64,000 nucleotides of DNA from Kibdelosporangium sp040675465 (GTDB taxonomy: Bacteria; Actinomycetota; Actinomycetes; Mycobacteriales; Pseudonocardiaceae): the NCBI RefSeq assembly GCF_040675465.1, contig NZ_JBFAPA010000005.1:248001-312000 (forward strand), in the 5' to 3' direction. Below, piece by piece: positions 43,159 to 52,525 of this stretch. The notes under the pieces were generated by a model, which did not search any database, had not been told where the DNA came from, and saw nothing but the letters and a program-made list of their open reading frames with translations. Made by a program: the position numbers and the translations under genes. Numbering within the stretch: the stretch's first letter is position 1; each line of letters opens with the position of its first letter.

Positions 43159-44142
43159 CTACCCGTAGAGCCTGCGGAACGACGGCGAGACCGCCCATTG
43201 CGCGATGCCGATCGCCGCCCCGGCCGCGATGGTCAGGTTGACCAGGTAGTGCGTGGCCGTGAAGAACACGCCGAACCCGATCCCGCGCAGGCCGAACACG
43301 TACCGGTACATCCGCCGGTCGGTGGCGAGATACCCGCACAGCACCAAAAGCGGCACGGCTGCCAGCGCGGGCACACCGGTGACAAGTGGCAGGAGCACGG
43401 TTGCAAGGGACAGCGCCGCGGAAGCGCTCACCCGCGACTCGGACGAGCCGATCACCCCGGCCGCATACCTGCGCTGCAAGAAGAACGGCACCTGCATGCG
43501 GGTCCGCGTGAACACCTTACGCAGCACCACCCACAGGTTCGGGTCGTCGTCGTGGTGACCACGAACCGCGGAGGTTATCCGGATCTCGTAGCGGTCGATG
43601 AGCCGCCCGGCCACGACGGCCGCCTCGGTCTGCATCAAGTGCTCGCTGAACGGGCCGACGTCGTCCCACACCTTCCGGGTCATCGCGGTGATCGCCGGCA
43701 CCAGGATGTCAGTCGGCCCCTCCGCGGCCCGCCAGTAGTAGTGGTGGAACAGATTGCGGTACTCCTTGGTCAGGCCACCCGGGTTGAGCGGCTCGGGCTC
43801 GTAGTTCCCGCACACCGCACCGATGTTCGGCTCGGACTGGAGCAGCTCCACCGCGGCCGCGACCGCACCGGGGTCGAGCGCGATGTCCGAGTCGAGGAAG
43901 AACAGGATCTCGCCGGTGGCGTTGGCCGCGCCGAGGTTGCGGGCCGCACCGCAGCCGCGGTTGGCCGGCGTGCGGATCGGCGTGACGCCAAGGGATTCGG
44001 CCACCTCGACGGAGTTGTCGGTGCTGCCGTCGTCCACCAGGACGATCTCGATCGGCGAATAACTCTGTGCCTGGATCGCCCGCAGGCACTGGCCGAGCAC
44101 GTGCCCGTAGTTGTAGTTCGGCACGATGACCGAGACCAGCAT
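43159..44142 (-). CDS. GT2 family glycosyltransferase with C-terminal membrane helices, base motif degenerate
   Basis: The product is 327 residues. SVIVPNYNYGHVL, IVLVDDGSTD and DSD (84-86) are intact. At the position where GT2 enzymes carry an E-D-x-D base motif the sequence is MQTEAAVVAGR, lacking the aspartates, so activity may be altered. The C-terminal helices include RMYRYVFGLRGIGFGVFF, matching the 38976 paralogue. Three bases separate it from the upstream GT2 gene. Confidence 0.88.
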   Translation of the reverse strand: MLVSVIVPNYNYGHVLGQCLRAIQAQSYSPIEIVLVDDGSTDNSVEVAESLGVTPIRTPANRGCGAARNLGAANATGEILFFLDSDIALDPGAVAAAVELLQSEPNIGAVCGNYEPEPLNPGGLTKEYRNLFHHYYWRAAEGPTDILVPAITAMTRKVWDDVGPFSEHLMQTEAAVVAGRLIDRYEIRITSAVRGHHDDDPNLWVVLRKVFTRTRMQVPFFLQRRYAAGVIGSSESRVSASAALSLATVLLPLVTGVPALAAVPLLVLCGYLATDRRMYRYVFGLRGIGFGVFFTATHYLVNLTIAAGAAIGIAQWAVSPSFRRLYG

Positions 44143-44145
44143 GGC

Positions 44146-45138
44146 TCACCAGCCCTTCCGTCGATGGGTCGGCCCGAAGGCGGGATCGAGCGCGGCGCGG
44201 GCCCAGCCGACCGCCGCACCGGACAACAACGCCAGCTGGGTCAGGAAATGCACCGCGGTGAAGTACATCAGGAAGCAAGGCCCCTTCTCCCGCAGCACGA
44301 ACCGCGCCAGCGCGGGGTCGGCGGCCGCGAACGCGGCAAGGCCGGCCACCGGCAGAGCGCGCAGCGCGGGCCGCAGCACGGCCGCCGGGACCGTCGCGAC
44401 GGTGAGCGCCGCAGCCAGCAATCCGGCGCTGCGGTTGACGACTAGGGCGCCGCGCCGAAGCCGGTTGCGCGCCATGTACGGCAGTAGTTGCGCGCGCTGG
44501 AACTGCTCGGCCAGCAACGGAAGCAACCGGTCCGCCTCGTCGTGCCAGCCGGCCACGGCCGCGCTGAGCCGGATCCGGTACCGGGCCAGCAGGCGTTCGC
44601 TGTAGTCGTCGTCCTCGCCGCTGCGCAGGTTCTGGTCGAACCACCCGATCTCGTCGAACACCCGCCGCGGCATCCCGGCAAGGGCGAACACCGCGGTCTT
44701 GGTCAGGCCCACCGAACGGGTCAGGACGTGGTGCAGGTGCAGCGTCCGGTAGATCTCCACCAAACCGTCGTCGATCAGCGGTTCCTTGGCGTAGACACCG
44801 AACACGCAGCCACACTCCGGGTCCTCCTCAAGGACCCGCAAAGCGCCCTGCACCGCACCGGTGGCCAGCGCCACGTCCGAGTCGAGGAAGAACAGCACCT
44901 CACCGTGGCTGGCCGCGGCGCCCGCGTTGCGCGCCGCCGAGACCCCGCCGTTGACGGGTTGTTGGATCAGCGTGCAGGGGAACTCCCTGGCGATGCGCGA
45001 CGAGGAATCCGTGCTGGCGTCGTCCACGACGATCACCTCGAATGGGCGGCAGGACTGGGCGAACACCGACTCCAGGCACACCCGCAGGGTCTTTTCCGCG
45101 TTGTAGCACGGAATGATGACCGAGACGCTCGGGTTCAC
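44146..45138 (-). CDS. GT2 family glycosyltransferase with C-terminal membrane helices
   Basis: The product is 330 residues. SVIIPCYNAEKTL, VIVVDDASTD, DSD (86-88) and an intact GEDDDYSERL base motif make it a complete GT2 enzyme. The C-terminal helices share the FTAVHFLTQLALLSG pattern with its two paralogues. GTG 45138 overlaps the stop of the UbiA gene (GTGA), so they are translationally coupled; it may be the first transferase to use the prenyl-linked sugar. Confidence 0.9.
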   Translation of the reverse strand: MNPSVSVIIPCYNAEKTLRVCLESVFAQSCRPFEVIVVDDASTDSSSRIAREFPCTLIQQPVNGGVSAARNAGAAASHGEVLFFLDSDVALATGAVQGALRVLEEDPECGCVFGVYAKEPLIDDGLVEIYRTLHLHHVLTRSVGLTKTAVFALAGMPRRVFDEIGWFDQNLRSGEDDDYSERLLARYRIRLSAAVAGWHDEADRLLPLLAEQFQRAQLLPYMARNRLRRGALVVNRSAGLLAAALTVATVPAAVLRPALRALPVAGLAAFAAADPALARFVLREKGPCFLMYFTAVHFLTQLALLSGAAVGWARAALDPAFGPTHRRKGW

Positions 45139-46061
45139 GACGCCATCACCGCCGAACGGGCCAGCATGAGCAGCACGGCCAGACCGCCGAACCACAGGGC
45201 CACGGCGACCACCATGACCCGGTCCCGCAGCATCATCCGCAGCGGATCACCGCCGCCCTGCCGCACCACGAGCACCTGCAAATAGCGGAACAGCAGGAAA
45301 AGCGCGAACGGCGCGGACAACAGCACGGCAACCCGGTGGTAAGCGCCCAGCAGAGCGTCGCTGGACAGATAGATCAGGCCCGCGACCACCGCCAACATGC
45401 CGGTGATCGGCAACAGCTGGTTGATCAGCTCGGGGCTGTAGCCCCGCAGCGCCGGGCGATGCGCGAGACCGGCGGCCGTCAGCTCGTGCCGCCGTTTCCC
45501 GATGAGCAGCAACAGCGACACCGAGAGCACCGCGACCACCAGCCACGCGGACACCGGACGGCCCACGCTCACATAACCCTGCACGACCCGGAGCACGAAG
45601 CCGATCGCGACCGTACCGATGTCGAGCAGCGGAACGTGTTTGAGGCCCCGGACATAGGCCAGGTTGAGCGCGAGGTAGCCCAGCACCGGCCAGTACGGCC
45701 CACCGGGCGCGGTCGCGACCAGCACCCCGAGCAGGGTCAGCAGCGTTGCGCAGTACAGCATTCCGGCGCGGACTGAGACCTGGCCGGCGGCGACGGGCCG
45801 ATGGCGTTTGACCGGATGGCGCCGGTCACGGTCCCGGTCGATGATGTCGTTGGCCACGTACACGCATGCCGCGGCCAGGCTGAACACCACGACGGCCCAC
45901 CCGATGGCGCCGAGTTCGTGCGCGGTCCAGCTCGGGGTGTCGATGAGCGCGACCGGCACCAGGAGCACGCTTTTCACCGCGTGCAGCGGGCGGGTCAGGG
46001 CGAGGAGGTCCCCGAACCGGGGCGCGGCGCGCGACCGCCTCGCGGGACGAGTTTCGAGCAT
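45135..46061 (-). CDS. UbiA-family prenyltransferase, decaprenyl-phosphate phosphoribosyltransferase-like
   Basis: The product is 308 residues with about nine membrane helices. The first Asp-rich motif is NDIIDRDRDRRHP (71-83) followed by KRHRPVAAGQ; the second region reads GLKHVPLLDIGTVAIGFVLR. Both resemble the mycobacterial enzyme that joins PRPP to decaprenyl phosphate, the first step to decaprenyl-phospho-arabinose, more than quinone or heme prenyltransferases. Thus it may make a prenyl-phospho-ribose-5-phosphate for this cluster. This assignment is from motif memory. Confidence 0.85.
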   Translation of the reverse strand: MLETRPARRSRAAPRFGDLLALTRPLHAVKSVLLVPVALIDTPSWTAHELGAIGWAVVVFSLAAACVYVANDIIDRDRDRRHPVKRHRPVAAGQVSVRAGMLYCATLLTLLGVLVATAPGGPYWPVLGYLALNLAYVRGLKHVPLLDIGTVAIGFVLRVVQGYVSVGRPVSAWLVVAVLSVSLLLLIGKRRHELTAAGLAHRPALRGYSPELINQLLPITGMLAVVAGLIYLSSDALLGAYHRVAVLLSAPFALFLLFRYLQVLVVRQGGGDPLRMMLRDRVMVVAVALWFGGLAVLLMLARSAVMAS

Positions 46062-46087
46062 GGGCGTTCCTCACAGATGCTCAGGCG

Positions 46088-47125
46088 TCAGAACAGGACC
46101 TTCGCGACCGACAGGGCGCCTTGCCGCCAGGCGTCCCGGCTGGTGTTGCCGTTGCGCGACGGCGCGGTGGCCACAGTGGACTCCCGCCACCACTCGAAGG
46201 TCCGCAGAATAGCGTCCACATTGGACGATTGTGGCCGGAAGCCCAGCCGGTCGCGGGCCTTGTCGATGCTGACGTAGGAGTCGGCGAGCAGCTTGTGCAG
46301 CAGGCGCCCGTACACCGGGGACAGCTTGGTCCGTTCGAGCAGCCGCAGGACCGCGAGCGCCGGCCGCTGCGGCAGGGACACCACGCGTTTGCCGTGCCCG
46401 GCCGCGTCCAGCACCGCCTGGAAGTCGGTGCGCAGCGTGCCGAACTCGGCGGCGGCGATGTTGTAGGTGTCGTTGGCCGCGTCCTGCTCGGCGGTCAGCA
46501 CCGTCGCGATCGCGGCGACGAGGTCCTCGATCGCGAGCATCTGGATGCGCACGTTGCCGCTGCCGAGCACCGGGAAGTTCCGGCCCTCCCGCGCCCACTC
46601 GAACAACATCGCGAACAGGCCCATCCGGCCGGGACCGAGGAACGTCTTGGGCCGCACGATGGTCACGCACATCCCGTCGGCCCGGAACTTCTCGGCCACC
46701 TCCTCCGCCTCGGTCTTCGCGCGGCCGTAGACGTCCACCGGCTCCCGGGGATGGTCCTCCGGCGTCGGCACCAGGCTGGGCAGGCCGTACACGGCGGTCG
46801 AGGAGATGTGCACGACCCGGCCGGCCTCGGCCCGGCGGGCGGCGGTCAGCACACTGGTGGTGCCCCGCACGATCACGTCCTGGATCGCGTCGGCCGGATA
46901 GCTCGGCAGCGCGGAAGCGCAGTGCACCACCGCGTCCGCCCCCTTCAGCAGGGCCGTCATCCGCTCGGTGTCCCGCACATCGGCGATCCGGCAGGTCCAC
47001 CGCTGCGGGGTGGCCGGTGCCCTGAGGTCGGCACCCACGACATCGAACCCGTTGTCCACCAGGAACCGGGCCAGGGTGTCGCCCAGCATCCCGCAACTCC
47101 CGGTGACTACGACCCGGCCGGCCAT
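46088..47125 (-). CDS. Extended SDR (NAD-dependent epimerase/dehydratase-like)
   Basis: The product is 345 residues. The Rossmann motif GSCGMLG is at 9-15, ISSTAVYG carries the serine, and VYGRAKTEAEE gives the Tyr-x3-Lys pair. VRPKTFLGPGRMG is typical of sugar epimerases and 3-beta-HSD-like enzymes. It could oxidise or epimerise the sugar before transamination. Its start lies 19 bases inside the aminotransferase gene; the UbiA gene follows after 26 bases. Confidence 0.88.
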   Translation of the reverse strand: MAGRVVVTGSCGMLGDTLARFLVDNGFDVVGADLRAPATPQRWTCRIADVRDTERMTALLKGADAVVHCASALPSYPADAIQDVIVRGTTSVLTAARRAEAGRVVHISSTAVYGLPSLVPTPEDHPREPVDVYGRAKTEAEEVAEKFRADGMCVTIVRPKTFLGPGRMGLFAMLFEWAREGRNFPVLGSGNVRIQMLAIEDLVAAIATVLTAEQDAANDTYNIAAAEFGTLRTDFQAVLDAAGHGKRVVSLPQRPALAVLRLLERTKLSPVYGRLLHKLLADSYVSIDKARDRLGFRPQSSNVDAILRTFEWWRESTVATAPSRNGNTSRDAWRQGALSVAKVLF

Positions 47126-48543
47126 CGCGGCACCACCTTCTCCTTGATGAACCGGGTGACCAGCCGCGGCAGGCCCTTGCTCAGCGTCGCGTCCAGGCAG
47201 TCGAGGAAGAACTCGACGTCGGCCGGCTCGACCACCAGCGGCGGCGCGGCGACCAGCGGGTTGTCTCCGTTGAGGGTGTAGTAGGTGTAGATGCCGTGAT
47301 CGCGGTAGAGCGCGTCCACGACCGAGCAGGTGATCATCTTGATCCGCAGCCGGGGGTCGGCCAGCAGCCCGCGCGGTGCGAGCCGGGCCGCGAGGTCGAG
47401 GATTTTCGGCCCTCCGTCAAGGAAGATGCCGTACAGCGCGCCCGCGCCGGCGATGGCGGAGACGGTGTCCGGGTGTTGCTTCTGGATCCGCTGCAGGCCG
47501 GGCGCCAGGATCCGCTCGATGTCCCGGGCCCGCCGCGGGTAGTCGTCCTCGACGGCGATGTTCACCGCCTCGATCGCCGTGGCGGTCTCCTCGCCGAACC
47601 CGTAGTAGGTCGTGCTCGTGCTGTGCACGACGGCGTCGGCGAGGTTGTCGAACGCCTTGCGGAACACCGGTTCCCGCGCGATGTAGGCCGAGATCGATGA
47701 CTTCCCGCCGCCGAACGACTTCGACGTGGTGAGCAGGTCCGGGACCAGGCCGGTATAGCGCATGAAGTGGAACAGGCTGCCGGTCTTGCCCCAGCCCGTG
47801 TAGATCTCGTCGAAGATCAGCACGATGTCGTTGTCGTCGCAGAGCTGCCGCAGCCCTCGCAGGAACTCCTCGGAGCAGCAACGCATCGTCGAGGCGCTGA
47901 ACGGCTCCACGATGATCGCGTACACGTCGCAGCCGCCCCGGGCCGTACGCGCCGTGGCCACCGCCGCCCGCACCGCGTCCAGATCGCCGTAGGGAAAGGC
48001 GACCACGCCGGGGATCTCCGGAAAGCGGAAACCGCCGGTGCCGGTGAGGCTGCCGGAGCCCAGCAGCTTGCCGTGGAAACCGATATCGGCCCGCAGAATG
48101 GTGCCGCGCTTTCCGCCGTGGTATTTGTGCGCGACCTTGACGGCTCCCTCGACCGCCTCGGCCCCGGAGTTGGGAAAGAACGACATGTTCAGGTCGCCCG
48201 GCAGCAGCTGGGCGAGGTTGTGACTCAGCGTCGCAATATACGGCGAGAAGTAGGTCTTGTGCACCTCCATTCGGTGCGCGTCCTGGAAACGCCGGCGGGC
48301 GGCCAGAATACGAGGGTGGTTGTGCCCGTGGTTGAGCACGCCGACACCGCCGGTGAAATCGAGTATCTTGCGGCCGCCGGTGGTGTGCAACCAGGCGCCT
48401 TCCGCCCGTTCGACGAGCTCCCGCCCGAAACCGAACGAGGTCATCAGCGCCACCTGGCTTCGGTTGACATACCTGCGATAGAGGTCGTGCACGTGCCGTG
48501 CGGTGAGCTGTTCACAGTCGTCGAGACTCAGCAATTGAGCCAC
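47107..48543 (-). CDS. Class III (PLP) aminotransferase, first gene of the cluster
   Basis: The product is 478 residues. ILDFTGGVGVLNHGHNHP, FFPNSGAEAVEGAVK, LIFDEIYTGWGKTG (PLP-binding aspartate) and TTSKSFGGGK (Schiff-base lysine near 275) define the fold-type I class III family (omega/diaminobutyrate type). In this setting it may place an amino group on a keto-sugar or a small acyl unit. GTG 48543 has AAGGGGG upstream; the frame is open earlier. The divergent SARP gene starts 148 bp away. Confidence 0.88.
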   Translation of the reverse strand: MAQLLSLDDCEQLTARHVHDLYRRYVNRSQVALMTSFGFGRELVERAEGAWLHTTGGRKILDFTGGVGVLNHGHNHPRILAARRRFQDAHRMEVHKTYFSPYIATLSHNLAQLLPGDLNMSFFPNSGAEAVEGAVKVAHKYHGGKRGTILRADIGFHGKLLGSGSLTGTGGFRFPEIPGVVAFPYGDLDAVRAAVATARTARGGCDVYAIIVEPFSASTMRCCSEEFLRGLRQLCDDNDIVLIFDEIYTGWGKTGSLFHFMRYTGLVPDLLTTSKSFGGGKSSISAYIAREPVFRKAFDNLADAVVHSTSTTYYGFGEETATAIEAVNIAVEDDYPRRARDIERILAPGLQRIQKQHPDTVSAIAGAGALYGIFLDGGPKILDLAARLAPRGLLADPRLRIKMITCSVVDALYRDHGIYTYYTLNGDNPLVAAPPLVVEPADVEFFLDCLDATLSKGLPRLVTRFIKEKVVPRWPAGS

Positions 48544-48691
48544 GGTTGTCCCCCTTCCGTCTACCGGACAACGCGGTTCCAACGGCGAGACTGCATCCCG
48601 CCTGTCAAGAAGTTGTAAGAGCACCGCTTGACACGGCAATGGGGAGCGGAAAGGCTTGTGTCACACGCCAGCTGGATAACCGGGACGGGAT

Positions 48692-51600
48692 ATGCGGTTT
48701 CGTGTGCTCGGCACCCTGGAAGTTCGTACCGACAGTGACCGGCCATTGCGGCTCGGTGCCACTAAACAACGTATTCTGCTTGCCGTCCTTTTGTTGTACG
48801 CCAATAGGCCGGTTGACACCGCCCGGCTGGTCGACGCGCTGTGGCCGCGCCGCGCTCCCCGGACCGCCCCGGTCGCGCTGCGTACCTACGTTTCGGCGCT
48901 GCGACAGGTGCTCATGCTGGCCAAGGGCACCGAGCTGCCGTGCCTGGCGACGGTGCCGGGCGGGTATCAGTTGCACTGCGCTCCAACCGATCTGGATCTG
49001 CTGGCGTTCGAGGATCTTGCCGCGCAAGGACGTCAGGCCGTGGTCGGCGGCCACCCGGCGCAGGCCGCCGAGCGGCTGCGGCGCGCGCTCGGGCTGTGGC
49101 GCGGCCGCCCGTTCGAGGACGTGCCGCTGGACTCGGAGTTCAGTGCCGAGCTGGCCCGGTTGGACGAGCACCGGCTGAGCGCGCATGAGGCACTGTTCGG
49201 GACGCAGCTGGCGTTGGGGCACCATCAGGACGTCCTGCCCGAGCTGCAGGCCCTCGTCGCCGCTCAGCCGTTGCGGGAACTGTTGTGGTCGCAGTGGATG
49301 CTCGCGCTGTACCGGTCGGGCCGACGGGCGGAGGCGTTGCGGGCGTACGGGGATCTGCGCAGGCATCTGGTCCGTGAGCTGGGCGTCGAGCCTGCGCCGC
49401 CGCTGCAGACGTTGCACCGCCAGATCCTCGCCAGCGACCCGGCTCTGGCTCCGCCACCCAGCGTGCGCACCAGCGGCCCACCGGTTCCCCGGCAGCTTCC
49501 CGCGGACATCGGCACGTTCACCGGCCGGGAGGCGGAGCTCGCCGCGATCGAAACCCTTGCCAGTTCGACGGATCCGCCACGGGCGTTGGTGATCAGCGCG
49601 ATCGACGGGATGGCGGGCGTCGGCAAGACCGCGCTCGCGGTGCACACCGCGAACCGGCTCGCCGACCGGTACCCCGACGGGCAGTTGTTCGTGGATCTGC
49701 ACGGGTTCACTCACGGCGTCCCGCCGGTCGATCTGGGCGACGCGCTGGAACGGATGCTGCGGTGCCTGGGCGTTCCCGGCGAGCAGATCCCGGTCGATCT
49801 CGATTCCAGGGCGGCGCTGTACCGCACGCACCTGGCCGGCAAGCGCGCGCTGATCGTGCTGGACAACGCCGCGACCGAAGCACAGGTCCGCCCGCTGCTC
49901 CCGGGCACGGGTGGCTGTCTGGTCCTGATCACCAGCCGCGCGCGGCTGGCTGGGCTCGCCGAGGCCGAGCCGCTTTCGCTCGACGTGTTGCCGCCCGACG
50001 ACGCCGTCGCCCTGTTCGTGCGCGCGGCCGGGCCTGCCGTCGCGAATCAGCCCCGGCCGGTGCTCGACGAGATCGTCCGATTATGCGGGCATCTTCCGCT
50101 GGCGATCCGGGTGGCGGCGGCGCGCATGCGCAGCCGACCGCACTGGACCGCCGCGCACCTCGCCGAGCGGTTGCGGGACCATCAGCACCGGCTGAGCGAG
50201 CTCGCCATCGGCGGGTTGTCCGTGACCACCGCGATCGACCTTTCCTACCAGCACCTTCCGGCCGACGGACAGCGGATGTACCGGCTGCTCGGGTTGCATC
50301 CGGGGCCGGGCTTCGACGTACATGCCGCTGCCGTGCTGGCCGGCACGTCCGTCCGGGACGCCGAGCGGCTGCTCGACACCCTGGTCGACATGCACCTGGT
50401 GCAGGAGCCCCTTCCCGGCCGCTACCGCTTTCACGACCTGCTGCGCGCACACGCATGCGGCATCACCGATGCCTCGCCGACCGCCGCGGTGACCCGGCTG
50501 TTCGACCACTACGCACACCTGGCGGGCGTGGCCACGGATCTGCTGTATCCCTACCGCGCCGACCGGGTTCCGCACATCCAGCACCCGACCGGTGTCCCGC
50601 AGACCATGCCGGACAAGACCAGCGCGACGGCCTGGCTTGACGTCGAGCTGACCAACCTGCTCGCGGTCGCCACGCACGGCTCGCCGCGCCACGCCTTGTG
50701 CCTGTCCGAGTCCCTGCACAGCCACCTGCTCACCCGGGCGTCGTTCGATCACGCGATCACCTTGCACCGCAACGCTTTGCGTCTGGCCAGGTCAACCGCG
50801 GACCGGGCGGGGGAGGTCATCGCCCTCGGCGGGCTGGGTACCGTCTATCTCCTGCAGATGCGCTACCCACACGCGGTGCAGCAGTTCGAGAAGGCGTTGC
50901 ACATCGCCAAAGAGATCGGTCATGCCGACGGTCAGTGCACTGCGCTCAACGGCCTTGCGTGCGTGCATCGGGCGCATGGCCGGATCGGGCTCGCCACCGA
51001 ACTGTTCGAAGAGACCCTGCGGATCGCCCGCGACACCGGGCATCTGACGGCGCAGCTCGAAGCCCTCCGCGGCCTCGGCCATGTCCACCGCCACATGCGC
51101 CGCCACCGCGAGGCCACGCGCTGTCTCGAGGAGGCGCTGGAGATCGCGCGCCGGACGGGCAACCTGGACGGCGAGCTCAACGCGCTGTGGGCCCTCGGCC
51201 ACGTCCACTGGCTGGAGCACCGCCGTCAGGAGGCCGCCGCCTGCCACACCCGCGCGCTGGAAATCGCCCGTTCCACGGGCAACCGGGTCGGCGAGCTGCG
51301 CGCGCTCACCGGCCTCGGTCACGACAGCCTCATCCGGGGCCGCTACGACGCCGCCACCGGTTACTTCAGCCAGATCGGCGCCATCGCCGCCGAGATCGGC
51401 GACCCCAACTCCGAGTTCGAGAGCCTGTACGGCCTCGGCCAGGTCCACCGCGCCACCGGTCGGCCACACCAGGCCGCCACCCTGCACGAAACCGCCCTGA
51501 CCATCGCCCGCAACCTCGGCCAGCCCACCGACGAGGCCCGTGCCCTCACCGGCCTCGCCCACGCCCACCGCGACCTCGGCCACCCCGACCAGGCCCGCCA

Positions 51601-51721
51601 CCACTGGCAACACGCCCTCAAGATCCTCACCGACCTCGGCGTGCACGACGCCGAAGAAGTCAGCGCCGAACAAATCCACGCCCACCTCTCCGCCCTCCCC
51701 ACCCCCGCACCACAGACCTGA
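48692..51721 (+). CDS. SARP (AfsR-type) regulator with BTAD, NB-ARC and TPR domains
   Basis: The product is 1009 residues. The OmpR-like DNA-binding domain spans about 10-95 (VDALWPRRAPRTAPVALRTY), the BTAD domain about 100-245, and the NTPase has Walker A GMAGVGKTAL near 306 and Walker B RALIVLDNA. The C-terminal third is tetratricopeptide repeats (HREATRCLEEALEIARRTGN and similar). SARPs activate specialised-metabolite operons by binding near -35 direct repeats. It diverges from the eleven-gene cluster, so control of that cluster is likely. Confidence 0.93.
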   Translation: MRFRVLGTLEVRTDSDRPLRLGATKQRILLAVLLLYANRPVDTARLVDALWPRRAPRTAPVALRTYVSALRQVLMLAKGTELPCLATVPGGYQLHCAPTDLDLLAFEDLAAQGRQAVVGGHPAQAAERLRRALGLWRGRPFEDVPLDSEFSAELARLDEHRLSAHEALFGTQLALGHHQDVLPELQALVAAQPLRELLWSQWMLALYRSGRRAEALRAYGDLRRHLVRELGVEPAPPLQTLHRQILASDPALAPPPSVRTSGPPVPRQLPADIGTFTGREAELAAIETLASSTDPPRALVISAIDGMAGVGKTALAVHTANRLADRYPDGQLFVDLHGFTHGVPPVDLGDALERMLRCLGVPGEQIPVDLDSRAALYRTHLAGKRALIVLDNAATEAQVRPLLPGTGGCLVLITSRARLAGLAEAEPLSLDVLPPDDAVALFVRAAGPAVANQPRPVLDEIVRLCGHLPLAIRVAAARMRSRPHWTAAHLAERLRDHQHRLSELAIGGLSVTTAIDLSYQHLPADGQRMYRLLGLHPGPGFDVHAAAVLAGTSVRDAERLLDTLVDMHLVQEPLPGRYRFHDLLRAHACGITDASPTAAVTRLFDHYAHLAGVATDLLYPYRADRVPHIQHPTGVPQTMPDKTSATAWLDVELTNLLAVATHGSPRHALCLSESLHSHLLTRASFDHAITLHRNALRLARSTADRAGEVIALGGLGTVYLLQMRYPHAVQQFEKALHIAKEIGHADGQCTALNGLACVHRAHGRIGLATELFEETLRIARDTGHLTAQLEALRGLGHVHRHMRRHREATRCLEEALEIARRTGNLDGELNALWALGHVHWLEHRRQEAAACHTRALEIARSTGNRVGELRALTGLGHDSLIRGRYDAATGYFSQIGAIAAEIGDPNSEFESLYGLGQVHRATGRPHQAATLHETALTIARNLGQPTDEARALTGLAHAHRDLGHPDQARHHWQHALKILTDLGVHDAEEVSAEQIHAHLSALPTPAPQT

Positions 51722-52315
51722 GTGGACCTTCCACGCGGCCCGAAGACGAATCGGTCATCGGCACCCCTCGCCCACTGTCCAATATGGACAACTCTGGATG
51801 GAGTGCCCGCGAGCCGGAAATACCGGTCCGCGCGCCTTCACCGGAGTCGAACCACTCGAACACCCCGGGCCACTTCGGGTCGAAGGCATGCAGCCGCTCG
51901 ATGGGGGCCTGCCGGATGCGGCCGCGCATCCCGCGGGCCTGGCCGAGACACTCGGCGATCGCCGCCGCGAGCAGTTCGCTGCTGTCCAGGTGCGGAATTC
52001 CGGTGTGCTAGTCCGTGCCGCCTTGCCGCAAAGAGCCGGCCGCATATCTGTGTCTCGGGCCGCGGTCGGGCAGGCTCCCGACGACCCCCGGTTCGTCGAA
52101 CTCGTCACCGCGGCCCGAGGCAAGCACCGAGTTCCGCGACTAGTAGCAGGACTACACGGTCCGCGAGTTCGAACCGGCGACAGTGGTGGCCATCGACCAT
52201 CGCGGCGCCCGCGGATCGGGCTCGACATGTTCCGGCTGCGCTCGGACCTCCTGCTGGTCGTGCGGATACCCGAGAGTCCGGCTGACCTGCGCCGGACCGA
52301 GTCACTGCTCGGCCC
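51722..52315. other. Region with decayed coding fragments
   Basis: No complete gene is seen. On the minus strand, bases about 51840-52005 encode a coding-like stretch (DSSELLAAAIAECLGQARGM and IERLHAFDPKWPGVFEWFD) bounded by stops. On the plus strand, about 52070-52310 gives DDPRFVELVTAARGK, DYTVREFEPATVVAIDH and GLDMFRLRSDLL in shifting frames. Both look like remnants of unrecognised genes. The palindrome TGTCCAATATGGACA lies at 51776-51790. Confidence 0.5.
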
Positions 52316-52525
52316 TCAGTCAGCAGGTCCGATCGGCGGCAGCTGCACCGAGACGCCGTCGATGGTCCAGCCCTCGATGCCCGCGGCGGCGCAGAGCAGG
52401 TGAGCGTCGAGCACGGCCCACAGCTGGAGCACCCGAAACCGTTGTTCCACCGGCGGGTGCACCGCCGGGGCGGGCTGGACAGCCTCGCCCCGGCGGCACC
52501 CCTCCCGCGCCCGGTGCTCGGTCAT
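52316..52525 (-). CDS. Small ORF (69 residues) coupled to the beta-propeller gene
   Basis: ATG 52525 overlaps the stop of the upstream propeller gene in an ATGA, giving translational coupling. The C-terminal half (VLQLWAVLDAHLLCAAAGIE and WTIDGVSVQLPPIGPAD) looks coding, with high GC at third positions. No family is recognised and no signal peptide is visible. Confidence 0.5.
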   Translation of the reverse strand: MTEHRAREGCRRGEAVQPAPAVHPPVEQRFRVLQLWAVLDAHLLCAAAGIEGWTIDGVSVQLPPIGPAD

